A stretch of DNA of 64,000 bases, taken from assembly GCF_002327185.1 (NCBI RefSeq), contig NZ_CP018624.1, positions 1,426,001-1,490,000 on the forward strand, written 5' to 3'. The DNA is from Clostridium chauvoei. Lineage in GTDB: Bacteria > Bacillota > Clostridia > Clostridiales > Clostridiaceae. A program made the translations under genes and the position numbers. Below, piece by piece: positions 1-8,804 of this stretch (the stretch's first letter is position 1; every line of letters begins with the position of its first letter). A model generated the notes under the pieces. It was not told the origin of the DNA. It made no database searches and saw only the letters and a list, made by a program, of their open reading frames with translations.

Positions 1-993
1 ATCTAGTGAACCTGAAGTGCAAGCACTTCCACTTGATGCACATACACCTTCAAAGTCTAAGGATAATAAAATTGACTCACCTTCTATAAATTCAAATGTT
101 ATATTTACATTACCAGGTAATCTTTTATCACCTCTTGGTCCGTTTAATCTTGTGTGTGGAACCTTTAGTAAACCATCTATAAGTTTATCTCTTAAAACAG
201 TCATTTTCTTTGCATGTTCATCTAGGTTTTCTGTTGCTAATTCTATAGCTTTTCCTAAACCTACTATTGATGCAATATTTTCTGTTCCTGCTCTTCGTGC
301 TCTTTCTTGTCCTCCACCGTGAATTAGATTTTCAATTCTTATACCTTTTCTTACGTATAAGACTCCTATTCCCTTTGGACCATAAATCTTATGTCCTGCA
401 AGTGATAGTAAATCTATGTTCATATCTTTAACATCTATGTTAATATTTCCTATAGCTTGAACTGCATCTGTATGGAAGAATATTTTTCTTTCTTTACATA
501 TTGCCCCAATTTCTTTAATTGGCTGAATAGTACCAATTTCATTATTTGCAAACATAATAGAAACTAAAATTGTCTTGTCTGTAATAGCATTTTTTAACTC
601 TTCTAAATCTATAAATCCTTCTTCATTTACATCAAGATATGTAACTTCAAATCCATTCTTTTCTAAGTATTCACAAGTGTGTAATACTGCATGATGTTCA
701 ACCTTTGTAGTAATTATATGGTTACCTTTCTTTTTATGTGCCCATGCAATTCCTTTTATAGCCCAGTTATCTGCTTCTGAACCACCACCTGTAAAGTAAA
801 CTTCATTTAAATCACAATTTAAAGCTTTTGCAATTTTTCCTCTTGAATTATCTATAGCCATTTTTGTTTCTCTTGATATTCCATAAAAAGATGATGGATT
901 TCCAAATTTCTCTGTGAAATATGGCATCATTTCGTCTAGAACTTCTGGTTTTACATATGTTGTTGCTGCATAATCCATATATACAGTTTTCAT
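1..993 (-). CDS. iscS: Cysteine desulfurase IscS/NifS, 3' end outside window
   Basis: Pyridoxal-phosphate enzyme that removes sulfur from cysteine for Fe-S cluster and thio-tRNA synthesis in the cytoplasm. Reading leftwards from the ATG at 993, the frame is open to base 1 (about 331 residues of a roughly 400-residue family). It begins [12 protein letters not shown], has the PLP region [12 protein letters not shown] (Schiff-base Lys after His) and [14 protein letters not shown], and reaches the catalytic-cysteine loop [10 protein letters not shown] just before the edge. It starts one base after the iscR stop codon, so the two are translationally coupled. iscU and a tRNA thiolase would be expected next, outside the window. 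Identity is certain at the family level; the final residues are not visible. Confidence 0.95.
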   Translation of the reverse strand, partial: MKTVYMDYAATTYVKPEVLDEMMPYFTEKFGNPSSFYGISRETKMAIDNSRGKIAKALNCDLNEVYFTGGGSEADNWAIKGIAWAHKKKGNHIITTKVEHHAVLHTCEYLEKNGFEVTYLDVNEEGFIDLEELKNAITDKTILVSIMFANNEIGTIQPIKEIGAICKERKIFFHTDAVQAIGNINIDVKDMNIDLLSLAGHKIYGPKGIGVLYVRKGIRIENLIHGGGQERARRAGTENIASIVGLGKAIELATENLDEHAKKMTVLRDKLIDGLLKVPHTRLNGPRGDKRLPGNVNITFEFIEGESILLSLDFEGVCASSGSACTSGSLD

Positions 994-994
994 A

Positions 995-1447
995 TTATTC
1001 ACTCCTCTTTACAAGTTTAATTTCCTCGTTTTTGCTTTTAATATTTGTGTAATCATTAACTATATCTTGAAGAGTAATACTTTCCATTACTTCATCGATA
1101 CTATTTTTTATTTTTTTCCATAAGAGTCTCGTAGCACAACAATCTATATTGTTACACTCTGAACCCTCTATACAATCAGCTATTTCAATAGGGCCCTCTA
1201 AAACATACATAACATCAGATACCTTTATTTCTTGTGGCTCTTTATTTAAAACATATCCACCTTGAGCTCCTCTAATACTTTTTATAAGACCAGCTTTTCT
1301 TAATGGTGAAAATAACTGTTCTAAATAATATTCTGATATATTTTGTCTTTTAGAAATAACCTTTATTGAAACTGGGGCCTCTCCATAATGTATAGCAAGA
1401 TCTACCATAGCCTTTACTCCATATCTACCTTTTGTAGAAAGTTTCAT
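995..1447 (-). CDS. iscR: Rrf2-family Fe-S regulator, IscR-like
   Basis: A 150-residue Rrf2-family winged-helix regulator. The N-terminus [18 protein letters not shown] and the segment [12 protein letters not shown] (wing) are typical of the family. A cysteine group at about residues 92-104 ([17 protein letters not shown]) matches the place where IscR holds its [2Fe-2S] cluster, so it probably senses Fe-S status. Directly followed by iscS, the usual isc operon order, which supports IscR rather than CymR. Likely autoregulatory at the promoter about 50 bases upstream. CymR-like cysteine regulation is the main alternative but would not need the clustered cysteines. Confidence 0.88.
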   Translation of the reverse strand: MKLSTKGRYGVKAMVDLAIHYGEAPVSIKVISKRQNISEYYLEQLFSPLRKAGLIKSIRGAQGGYVLNKEPQEIKVSDVMYVLEGPIEIADCIEGSECNNIDCCATRLLWKKIKNSIDEVMESITLQDIVNDYTNIKSKNEEIKLVKRSE

Positions 1448-1466
1448 TTCATCACCCCTTAATGTT

Positions 1467-1522
1467 GACTGTTTTACTAGTCTTTATGTTTATATCTTAG
1501 CAAATCACTCTACTATTGTCAA
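1467..1522 (-). promoter_or_regulatory. iscR-iscS promoter with possible operator
   Basis: On the minus strand TTGACA (1522-1517), a 17-base spacer and TAAGAT (1499-1494) form a near-consensus sigma-A promoter. Just downstream, 1467-1482 is an imperfect inverted repeat GACT-N8-AGTC that overlaps the likely transcribed start and may be an IscR operator. The promoter is well supported by sequence; the operator is only a suggestion. Confidence 0.7.
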
Positions 1523-1557
1523 TAATCATTACTAATTATTTTATAATTTCATTATTT

Positions 1558-2802
1558 TTATTTTATAGATGACCAGTATTTTTTAAGACTTTCTTCATAT
1601 TTATTTCCTTGTGGAGTATAATACTTAGTGTCTTTTAACTCATCAGGCATATATTGTTGTTTTATATAATTATTTTCAAAATTATGAGGATATTTATATC
1701 CTTTAACACCTAAATTACTTGCCCCACTATAATGAGCATCTTTTAAATGTTTAGGTATATCTCCGATATTTTTCTTATCCAAATCGTTCATTGCATTATT
1801 TATAGCTAGATATGCACTATTTGATTTAGGTAATGTAGCTAAATAAATAACTATTTCTGCCAAAATAATTTGTGCTTCTGGAAATCCAACTTTTAAGGCA
1901 AGTTCTATCCCAGAATTTACAACTGTTAAAGCATTAGGATGAGCAAGACCTATATCCTCAGCAACTATTACTGATAATCTTCTAATTATAGCTGTTAAAT
2001 TACCACTCTTTATTAATCTAGCTAAATAATGTATAGCCGCATCCTCATCACTACCTCTAATGCTTTTTTGAAGAGCACTTAATAAGTTATAAAACTCATC
2101 TCCACTAGAATCTGCTCTCATATGAGATTGATTTAAAGATTCTATATATTCAACTGATATTTCTTTTTTATTATTAAGTTGAGAGTTTATAGTAAGCTCT
2201 AAAATATTATAAGCTTTCCTATAATCTCCTTGAGATATGGTAGCTATATAATCTAAAGCTTCTTTTGAATACTCAACCTCTATACCTTCTTTTTTAAGTT
2301 TTTCTATAGCTCTTTTTAAGCCTACTATTACATCTTGTATATCTAATTGATTAAAATTAAATATATTGCACCTACTTATAATGGCTTTATGTATAGCAAA
2401 GTATGGATTTTCAGTTGTACTTGCTATAAGAGTAACCCGTCCATTTTCAATAAATTCTAGTAATGCTTGTTGTTGCTTTTTACTAAAATGTTGGATCTCA
2501 TCTATATAAATTACAACACCATTATAATTTAATAAGCTATCTAAACTAGAGGTAATTTCTTGAATATCTTTAACTGAAGCTGTTGTAGCATTTAATTTAT
2601 AAAACTTCCTATCTACGTAATTCGCCATTATATTTGCTAATGTGGTTTTACCTGTACCTGGTGGACCATATAATATACAATTAGGAATTATCTTTTTATT
2701 TATCAGATTATATAGAGGTTTCCCTTTACCTATTATATGTCTTTGTCCAACAAAGTCCTCTAAGGTAGTAGGTCTCATTAACTCTGCTAAAGGTTTATAC
2801 AT
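1558..2802 (-). CDS. rarA: Replication-associated recombination protein A (RarA/MgsA)
   Basis: AAA+ ATPase of the RarA/MgsA/WRNIP1 family, 414 residues, which acts at stalled replication forks. The sequence shows MYKPLAELMRPTTLEDFVGQ, Walker A GPPGTGKTT at residues 46-54, Walker B VVIYIDEIQHF near 96-106, sensor-1 TLIASTTENP, and the C-terminal tetramerisation region containing GYKYPHNFENNYIKQQYMP. Full length for the family. It follows the lipoprotein gene by only 20 bases and probably shares its transcript. The Shine-Dalgarno is weak (AAGAAAGAG), which is consistent with coupling to the upstream gene. Confidence 0.93.
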   Translation of the reverse strand: MYKPLAELMRPTTLEDFVGQRHIIGKGKPLYNLINKKIIPNCILYGPPGTGKTTLANIMANYVDRKFYKLNATTASVKDIQEITSSLDSLLNYNGVVIYIDEIQHFSKKQQQALLEFIENGRVTLIASTTENPYFAIHKAIISRCNIFNFNQLDIQDVIVGLKRAIEKLKKEGIEVEYSKEALDYIATISQGDYRKAYNILELTINSQLNNKKEISVEYIESLNQSHMRADSSGDEFYNLLSALQKSIRGSDEDAAIHYLARLIKSGNLTAIIRRLSVIVAEDIGLAHPNALTVVNSGIELALKVGFPEAQIILAEIVIYLATLPKSNSAYLAINNAMNDLDKKNIGDIPKHLKDAHYSGASNLGVKGYKYPHNFENNYIKQQYMPDELKDTKYYTPQGNKYEESLKKYWSSIK

Positions 2803-2822
2803 TTTATCACTCTTTCTTAGTT

Positions 2823-3305
2823 TTATTTAAAATTAGCATTACTTTCTATTGCCTTTTCTAGACTTTCGTACTCTTTAAAACTATCTATATGATATCCATC
2901 AGAATTCTTACTTAAAACTATTTGAACAGGTACATCTTTTCCTTCCGCCTCATCTTTTTTTTCTTCTTCTCCATGAACTTCTTTAGCTTTTGCTACCATA
3001 TCTAACGTCATATACACAGTGTACTTTCCATCATCTTTCGTTATATGTTTTATAGTACTTTCATATTTTTCTAAAACCGAATCTCCTAAATATAAAGAAT
3101 AAAAAGTTACATAATTACAAACATAAAAATTAACTTCACTTATTTTCTTATTTATATTTTCATCATACCCTTTATCATAAGATAAAACATAATCTATTGT
3201 TTCCTTAATCTTCTTTTCTTCTCTATTTGATACAGTTGTTGTGCATCCTAGTAATATTATTATAACTAACATATATGATAGTACAAAAGTAATTTTCTTT
3301 TTCAT
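2823..3305 (-). CDS. Putative lipoprotein, unknown function
   Basis: A 160-residue protein with a lipoprotein signal: MKKK, a hydrophobic stretch, and the lipobox ILLGC with Cys at about residue 21. The mature part is charged and Lys/Glu-rich, with a segment EVHGEEEKKDEAEG in the middle, and has no motif I recognise. It probably sits on the outer face of the membrane. It precedes rarA in the same direction, but no functional link is evident. The family is not recognised; only export and lipidation are supported. Confidence 0.75.
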   Translation of the reverse strand: MKKKITFVLSYMLVIIILLGCTTTVSNREEKKIKETIDYVLSYDKGYDENINKKISEVNFYVCNYVTFYSLYLGDSVLEKYESTIKHITKDDGKYTVYMTLDMVAKAKEVHGEEEKKDEAEGKDVPVQIVLSKNSDGYHIDSFKEYESLEKAIESNANFK

Positions 3306-3412
3306 TTTATACCAACCCCATTTCTTTATAACTTTTTTATTTTAATAAACTTTACTATATTATATAATATCATAAATTTTATTATGTCTTTTATTTTCTT
3401 TTCAAAATAAAA

Positions 3413-3447
3413 TAAGAGGTTTTCTATATTTTATAGAAAACCTCTTA
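3413..3447 (-). terminator. adhE intrinsic terminator
   Basis: A perfect 16-bp stem (3413-3428 with 3432-3447) with a 3-base loop lies just after the adhE stop. On the minus strand it is followed by a T-rich tail TTTTATTTTG. Strong factor-independent terminator. Confidence 0.9.
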
Positions 3448-3484
3448 CCTATTTAATGTAAATTAACCTTAGTGGCTTTATTTG

Positions 3485-6115
3485 CTATTTCTTTTTATTA
3501 TCCTTCTTTGCTTCCTTTACAGGTGCTTTTGGAGCTTCGTAGCAATCAATATACATTTGCTTAAGTTCGCTCATTAATGGATATCTTGGGTTAGCTCCTG
3601 TACATTGATCATCAAATGCTTGCTCAACCATTTCGTCTAATGTAGCGTAGAAGCTTTGTTCGCTTACTCCAGCTTCCTTTATAGTCTTAGGCATTCCAAC
3701 TTTAGCTTGTAAGTCTTCTATAGCCTTAACTAATAATTCAACTTTTTCTGCTTCAGTGTTTCCACCTAATTGTAAGTAATCAGCAATTCTAGCATATCTC
3801 CATGCTGCATTTGGATACTTGTATTGTGCAAATGCTGCTTGCTTAGTTGGCGCATCTGTAGCATTAAACTTAATTACTTCGTTTATTAATAATGAGTTAG
3901 CCATTCCGTGTGGTAAGTGATGGAATGCTCCTAGTTTGTGTGCCATTGAGTGACAAACTCCTAAGAATGCATTAGCAAACGCTATACCAGCTATTGATGA
4001 AGCATGAGCCATTTTTTCTCTTGCTTTAATATTTGTAGTTCCTTCATTATAAGCTTGTGGTAAGTATTTAAATACTAATCTTATAGCTTCTAATGCTAAA
4101 CCATTTGTATATTCTGATGCTAAAACTGAAACATAAGCTTCTATAGCATGAACTAATACGTCGATTCCTGAACATGAAGTTAATCCCTTTGGCATGCTCA
4201 TCATAAGTTCAGCATCAACTATAGCCATATCTGGAGTTAGTTCGTAATCTGCAAGTGGGTACTTAACTCCTGTTTGTTCGTCAGTTATAACTGCGAATGG
4301 AGTAACTTCTGATCCTGTACCTGCTGATGTTGGTACTGCTACCATCATAGCTTTTTCACCCATAGTTGGGAACTTGTAAACTCTCTTTCTTATATCCATA
4401 AATCTCATAGCTAAATCTTCAAATCTAACTTCTGGATGTTCGTACATAACCCACATAATCTTAGCAGCATCCATTGGTGATCCTCCACCTAATGAAATTA
4501 TTACGTCTGGTTGGAATGCAAGCATTGCTTCTGCACCCTTCTTAGCTGCTCTTAAAGTTGGATCTGGTTCAACTTCTGAGAATACTCTAAAGTCCATTCC
4601 GAATCTTTCTAATACATTAGTAATATGGTTTGTGTATCCTAATTCAGCTAAAACTTTATCTGTAACTATAAATACTTTCTTTTTACCCATTTCATGTAAC
4701 TCTTGAAGAGCTATTGGTAAACAACCATATTTGAAGTAAGTCTTTTCTGGAACTCTAAACCAAAGCATATTTTCTCTCCTTTCAGCAACACTCTTAACGT
4801 TTATTAAGTGTTTAGGACCAACGTTTTCTGAAACTGAGTTTCCACCCCATGATCCACATCCTAGTGTTAATGATGGTGCTAATCTAAAGTTAAATACGTC
4901 TCCGATAGCTCCTTGTGATGCTGGCATGTTTATTAAAGTTCTTGCAGTCTTCATAGCCGCTCCGAATGCTGCAATTCTTTCTGTTGATTTAACTTGGTCT
5001 GTATATAATACTGAAGTATGACCCATACCACCTAATTCTATTAATCTGCAAGCCTTAGTTAAAGCTTCATCGAAAGATTTAACTTTGTACATTGCTAATA
5101 CTGGTGATAATTTTTCATGTGAGAATGGTTCTTCTAATTCAACTGATTCAACTTCTCCAACTAAAACCTTAGCTGATGTTGGAACCTTAACTCCAGCCAT
5201 TTCAGCAATTTTATAAGCTGATTGACCAACCATGTTAGCATTTAAGCCACCTTTTTCATTTAAGATTATCTTTCTAACCTTATCTATTTCTTCACCCTTT
5301 AAGATGTAAGCTCCTCTTTCAGCTAATTCCTTCTTAACTTCATCATAGATTGAATCCATAACTAATATACTTTGTTCTGATGCACAAATTACACCATTAT
5401 CAAAAGTCTTTGATAAAAGAACTGAGTTTACAGCCATTTTAATGTGAGCTGTTTCATCTATGATCGCTGGAGTATTTCCTGCTCCAACTCCTAAAGCTGG
5501 TCTTCCTGATGAGTAAGCTGACTTAACCATTGCAGGACCACCTGTAGCAAGTATTATATCTGATTCTCTCATAACATTTTGTGATAATTCAACTGAAGGT
5601 TCATCTATCCAAGCGATTATTCCTTCTGGAGCACCAGCTTTAACGGCTGCATCTAAAACTATTTTAGCTGCTGCGATTGTAGCATGTTTAGCTCTTGGAT
5701 GTGGTGAAATGATTATTGCATTTCTAGTCTTTAAAGCTATTAAAGTTTTGAATATAGCTGTTGAAGTTGGGTTTGTAGTTGGAACTATAGCAGCGATAAC
5801 TCCTATTGGCTCTGCAACTTTAGTAATACCAAATGTATGGTCTTCTTCTATAACTCCACAAGTTTTCATATCCTTGTATTGGTTATATATATATTCAGCA
5901 GCGAAGTGGTTCTTTATAACCTTATCTTCTACTATTCCCATTCCGCTTTCTTCTACTGCCATTTTTGCTAATTTAATTCTGTTATCATTAGCTGCCATAG
6001 CTGCTTGTCTAAAGATTTCATCAACTTGTTCTTGAGTGTATGTAGCAAACACTTTTTGTGCTGCTCTAAGGTCTTTAATTCTTTGAGTTAACTCTTGTGC
6101 ATTTGTAACTGCCAT
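3485..6115 (-). CDS. adhE: Bifunctional aldehyde-alcohol dehydrogenase AdhE
   Basis: An 876-residue fusion that reduces acetyl-CoA to acetaldehyde and then ethanol, oxidising two NADH; it forms spirosome filaments in the cytoplasm. Residues 1 to about 440 are a CoA-acylating aldehyde dehydrogenase, with GVGAGNTP near 209-216 and catalytic Cys244 in NGVICASEQ. From about 450 on is an iron-dependent alcohol dehydrogenase, with GGGSPMDAAK, PTSAGTGSEVTPFAV and the metal-binding histidines in GVCHSMAHKLGAFHHLPHG. The Lys-rich tail KEAKKDNKKK is species-specific. A GGAGGAATAACA Shine-Dalgarno precedes the ATG. Codon use is highly adapted, as expected for an abundant fermentation enzyme. Monocistronic. 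Confidence 0.98.
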   Translation of the reverse strand: MAVTNAQELTQRIKDLRAAQKVFATYTQEQVDEIFRQAAMAANDNRIKLAKMAVEESGMGIVEDKVIKNHFAAEYIYNQYKDMKTCGVIEEDHTFGITKVAEPIGVIAAIVPTTNPTSTAIFKTLIALKTRNAIIISPHPRAKHATIAAAKIVLDAAVKAGAPEGIIAWIDEPSVELSQNVMRESDIILATGGPAMVKSAYSSGRPALGVGAGNTPAIIDETAHIKMAVNSVLLSKTFDNGVICASEQSILVMDSIYDEVKKELAERGAYILKGEEIDKVRKIILNEKGGLNANMVGQSAYKIAEMAGVKVPTSAKVLVGEVESVELEEPFSHEKLSPVLAMYKVKSFDEALTKACRLIELGGMGHTSVLYTDQVKSTERIAAFGAAMKTARTLINMPASQGAIGDVFNFRLAPSLTLGCGSWGGNSVSENVGPKHLINVKSVAERRENMLWFRVPEKTYFKYGCLPIALQELHEMGKKKVFIVTDKVLAELGYTNHITNVLERFGMDFRVFSEVEPDPTLRAAKKGAEAMLAFQPDVIISLGGGSPMDAAKIMWVMYEHPEVRFEDLAMRFMDIRKRVYKFPTMGEKAMMVAVPTSAGTGSEVTPFAVITDEQTGVKYPLADYELTPDMAIVDAELMMSMPKGLTSCSGIDVLVHAIEAYVSVLASEYTNGLALEAIRLVFKYLPQAYNEGTTNIKAREKMAHASSIAGIAFANAFLGVCHSMAHKLGAFHHLPHGMANSLLINEVIKFNATDAPTKQAAFAQYKYPNAAWRYARIADYLQLGGNTEAEKVELLVKAIEDLQAKVGMPKTIKEAGVSEQSFYATLDEMVEQAFDDQCTGANPRYPLMSELKQMYIDCYEAPKAPVKEAKKDNKKK

Positions 6116-6201
6116 TGTTATTCCTCCTACAAATATGTAAATTTTATTTTTATCTATTTTAATTATTATGTTTTCATCGATTTCTCATCGACTACAAATT
6201 C

Positions 6202-6230
6202 ATTGTATAAGATTGTTTATTTTTTGTCAA
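6202..6230 (-). promoter_or_regulatory. adhE promoter
   Basis: TTGACA (6230-6225), 17 bases, TACAAT (6207-6202) on the minus strand: close to a perfect sigma-A promoter. It predicts a leader of roughly 80 bases. A short inverted repeat TCGAT-N5-ATCGA (6177-6191) lies at the expected start of the RNA. Confidence 0.85.
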
Positions 6231-6495
6231 TCTTTTTTTCTTGTTTTTTTTATTTTTATTTTCTTATTTTTATTAATAAAATATATAAAACTATTGCAAG
6301 CTTGTAAAATAGCCATTTATTTTATTGCTACAATCTATTGCCACTCCTATTTTGCCCTATTGTAAGCATATTATTCTATACTTTTTTATTTTTTGTATTT
6401 TCTGATTATTTTTTCTCTTCTGAATTATCTATTCGGTTTTAACCCTTTTCTAAATGTTTATTCCAAATATATACAAGGAATATTTTCTACAATTT
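6231..6495. other. AT-rich adhE upstream region with CTATTG repeats
   Basis: This gene-free stretch upstream of the adhE promoter is very AT-rich. Its only visible structure is a loose cluster of (C/T)TATTG hexamers at 6291, 6322, 6335 and 6357 (all plus strand). Spacing is irregular (31, 13 and 22 bases). No open frame with a ribosome site and no hairpin was seen. It could be an upstream activator region, but nothing decides this. Confidence 0.35.
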
Positions 6496-6515
6496 ATTGT
6501 TATTAATATAACAAT
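6496..6515. promoter_or_regulatory. Candidate Rex operator upstream of adhE
   Basis: Two 8-base inverted arms ATTGTTAT / ATAACAAT are separated by TAAT. This is the geometry of the NADH-sensing repressor Rex (consensus TTGTTAA-N4-TTAACAA), differing at one position per arm. It lies about 265 bases upstream of the -35 box, unusually far for simple repression. Confidence 0.5.
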
Positions 6516-6574
6516 CTATTCATATTTTTTTCACATTTCTAAATTCTATTTAATATTTACATAATTTATTTTAA

Positions 6575-6606
6575 ATAAAAAAAATGAGAATAAAAAAATT
6601 CTCATT
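6575..6606 (-). terminator. Terminator of the HutP-family gene
   Basis: Stem AATGAGAAT / ATTCTCATT (6583-6591 with 6598-6606) with a 6-base loop, 7 bases past the stop codon at 6614. The minus-strand tail TTTTTTATTT completes an intrinsic terminator. Confidence 0.85.
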
Positions 6607-6613
6607 CTAACAC

Positions 6614-7027
6614 TTACATAGGTACTGCTCTATGTCCAATTCCTATAACTACTTCATCTAAATGTAATAACCCTATACTTAGAAAAATACATACACTTAA
6701 ATGCTCACCTTTTCTAGCTATTCCAATTTTCCCACCAACATTTTGTCCACTAGCTCTATCCCATATTTGCATAAGAGCATCTCTTGTTGCTCCAATTATA
6801 CCACCTTCATGAAGATGCTCTTCTCTTATTACATCATTTCTTTTAGATGCAACTAAAGCTCTTTCTAAAATTTTAGAAGTAGATTCGTTTATATTTCCTC
6901 CAATATTAACGGCTGTAACTAAAAAACCTTCTTTTTTTAAATCTATTTTCAACTTTTCTTCTTCTTCTCTAGTTGAAATAGCCATTTTAGTTGCTATTTT
7001 AGCAACTTCTAAACTATTATTTCTCAT
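6614..7027 (-). CDS. HutP-family protein, orphan
   Basis: A 137-residue protein resembling HutP, the RNA-binding antiterminator that in Bacillus needs L-histidine and Mg2+ to open the hut operon. Features shared with that family: length, the segment SKRNDVIREEHLHEGGIIG, ATRDAL, and the C-terminal GIGHRAVPM corresponding to the GVGINHI end of HutP. From memory of the Bacillus sequence, the two metal-ligand histidines of HutP (in SHALYHATMEAL) align here with glycines, while a different pair (HLH) sits a few residues earlier. No histidine-utilisation gene is nearby. It is a single-gene unit between the fab operon and adhE. RNA binding is likely; ligand and target are unknown. Confidence 0.72.
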   Translation of the reverse strand: MRNNSLEVAKIATKMAISTREEEEKLKIDLKKEGFLVTAVNIGGNINESTSKILERALVASKRNDVIREEHLHEGGIIGATRDALMQIWDRASGQNVGGKIGIARKGEHLSVCIFLSIGLLHLDEVVIGIGHRAVPM

Positions 7028-7087
7028 AAATATAATCCCCCTATATTCATTTTGCTTTTCATAATAATATCATATTTTTTTACCTAT

Positions 7088-7117
7088 AAAAAGAAAAACA
7101 GCCTAAATCGCTGTTTT
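7088..7117 (-). terminator. Terminator of the fab/acc operon
   Basis: Stem AAAACAGC / GCTGTTTT (7095-7102 with 7110-7117), loop of 7, 3 bases beyond the accA stop. The minus-strand tail TTTTTCTTTTTAT is U-rich in RNA. It ends the 9.6-kb fatty acid operon. Confidence 0.85.
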
Positions 7118-7120
7118 CTT

Positions 7121-7936
7121 CTAAGTAAAATTCCCCATTTTTCTAAATTTATCATATCTTTCTGATAAAAGATCTTTTGTATTCTTATTTTCTAACTCTT
7201 TAAGTGAATCTAATAATTCTTTTTTTATTCCTAATGCCATTCTTATTTTGTGTTTATGAGCTCCACCTCGTGGCTCTCTTATAACTTTATCTATTATTTT
7301 AAACTCCCTTAAATCTTGAGCTGTTATTTTCATAACTTCTGCTGCTTCTTTAGCCTTGCTTCCATCCTTCCATAAAATTGATGCAAAACCTTCTGGAGAT
7401 AAAATAGAATAAATAGAATGTTCAAGCATAAAAACTTTATCTGCTACAGCTAAAGCAAGAGCACCACCGCTTCCACCTTCTCCAATAATTATAGATATTA
7501 TTGGAGTCTTTAATCTACTCATTTCCATTAAATTTTGTGCAATTGCTTGCCCTTGACCTCTTTCTTCTGCTCCTATACCGCAAAAAGCTCCTGGAGTGTC
7601 TACAAAACAAATTACAGGCCTATTAAACTTTTCTGCTTGCTTCATAAGTCTTAAAGCTTTTCTATAACCCTCTGGATTTGGCATACCAAAATTTCTTTCT
7701 ATATTTTCTTTAGTGTTTTCTCCTTTAGTAATAGCTATAACTGTAACACTTTTATTATTAATTGATGCAATTCCACCAATTATAGCTTTATCATCTCCAA
7801 AATTTCTATCTCCATGTAATTCAATAAAATTTTCAAAAATATTATCTATATAAAACTTCCCATTTGGTCTATCTTTATGTCTTGCTACATTTACCTTATC
7901 CCAAACAGATATACTTCTAATTAATTCTCTACTCAT
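7121..7936 (-). CDS. accA: Acetyl-CoA carboxylase carboxyltransferase alpha subunit
   Basis: Alpha chain of the carboxyltransferase that moves CO2 from carboxybiotin to acetyl-CoA, making malonyl-CoA with AccD. 271 residues from the start chosen here. Recognisable by [38 protein letters not shown] and [15 protein letters not shown]. An in-frame ATG exists at 7951, but a GGAGG Shine-Dalgarno sits between it and the ATG at 7936, 8 bases before the latter, so 7936 is preferred. The start overlaps the accD stop by 8 bases. Last gene of the operon. Confidence 0.95.
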   Translation of the reverse strand: MSRELIRSISVWDKVNVARHKDRPNGKFYIDNIFENFIELHGDRNFGDDKAIIGGIASINNKSVTVIAITKGENTKENIERNFGMPNPEGYRKALRLMKQAEKFNRPVICFVDTPGAFCGIGAEERGQGQAIAQNLMEMSRLKTPIISIIIGEGGSGGALALAVADKVFMLEHSIYSILSPEGFASILWKDGSKAKEAAEVMKITAQDLREFKIIDKVIREPRGGAHKHKIRMALGIKKELLDSLKELENKNTKDLLSERYDKFRKMGNFT

Positions 7937-8804
7937 TTTCTTTACCTCCATGAAGATATAGAATTTTATAAATATGACCTCTTAAGTTTTTTCTTTCTAC
8001 TATTGAGTCTATAAACCCTTTTTCTAAAAGAAACTCTGAACTTTGAAAATCCTCTGGAAGTGTTTCTTTTATAGTATTTTCAATAACTCTTCTCCCAGCA
8101 AATCCTACTAAAGTTTTTGGTTCACTTAAAATAATATCGCCTTCCATTGCAAAACTTGCTGTAACTCCCCCTGTAGTTGGATCTGTTAAAACTGTTATAT
8201 AAAGAAGTCCTTTTTCATCATGCCTTGCAATAGCTGCTGATACCTTTGCCATTTGCATAAGAGAAAAAATCCCCTCTTGCATTCTAGCTCCCCCTGAGGT
8301 TGTAAATATAATTAATGGTAAGTTATTATCTGTAGCATATTCTACTATTCTAGTAATTTTCTCACCTACTACACTCCCCATACTTCCCATCATAAAGAAG
8401 CTATCCATAACAGCAGTAGCTACTTCTATTTTATTTATTTTACCAATACCAGTAATTACAGCTTCATCACTACCTGATGAACTTATTCCTTTTTTTATCT
8501 TTTCTTCATACCCATTAAAATTTAAAGGATTTGTTGTTACTACCTCTTTAAAAACTTCCTTAAAAGAGTCTTTATCAAATATTTGTCTTATTCTTTCCTT
8601 TGCATTTATTCTAAAATGAAACCCACATCTATTACATACATTTAAGTTTAAATCTAAATCTTTAGTATAAAGTACATTTCCACAACTATCACATTTAGTC
8701 CACATACCTGAAGGTATATTGGGTTTTTCTCCCATTTCATTATTGCTAAATGTTACTTTACTTACTGTTGCATATTGACTTTTCTTAAATAAATCCTTAA
8801 GCAT
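7929..8804 (-). CDS. accD: Acetyl-CoA carboxylase carboxyltransferase beta subunit
   Basis: Beta chain of the carboxyltransferase, 291 residues. The N-terminal four-cysteine zinc finger is visible as [13 protein letters not shown] followed by [10 protein letters not shown] (about residues 38-63). The crotonase-fold body has [10 protein letters not shown] and [16 protein letters not shown]. The start overlaps the accC stop by 8 bases (ATGCTTAA), and the end overlaps the accA start, so accC-accD-accA are translationally coupled and likely made in fixed ratio. Confidence 0.96.
   Translation of the reverse strand: MLKDLFKKSQYATVSKVTFSNNEMGEKPNIPSGMWTKCDSCGNVLYTKDLDLNLNVCNRCGFHFRINAKERIRQIFDKDSFKEVFKEVVTTNPLNFNGYEEKIKKGISSSGSDEAVITGIGKINKIEVATAVMDSFFMMGSMGSVVGEKITRIVEYATDNNLPLIIFTTSGGARMQEGIFSLMQMAKVSAAIARHDEKGLLYITVLTDPTTGGVTASFAMEGDIILSEPKTLVGFAGRRVIENTIKETLPEDFQSSEFLLEKGFIDSIVERKNLRGHIYKILYLHGGKENE

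Noticed and set aside
17-322. Plus-strand frame at the left edge
   Set aside because: Antisense of iscS, which is well supported by conserved motifs.
5709-6035. Open frame opposite adhE
   Set aside because: Shadow of the strongly biased adhE codons; hydrophobic without a ribosome site. The same holds for other antisense frames, for example within fabF, fabD, cbiG and cbiD.
7121-7951. AccA starting at the upstream ATG (7951)
   Set aside because: The GGAGG ribosome site lies between this ATG and the one at 7936.
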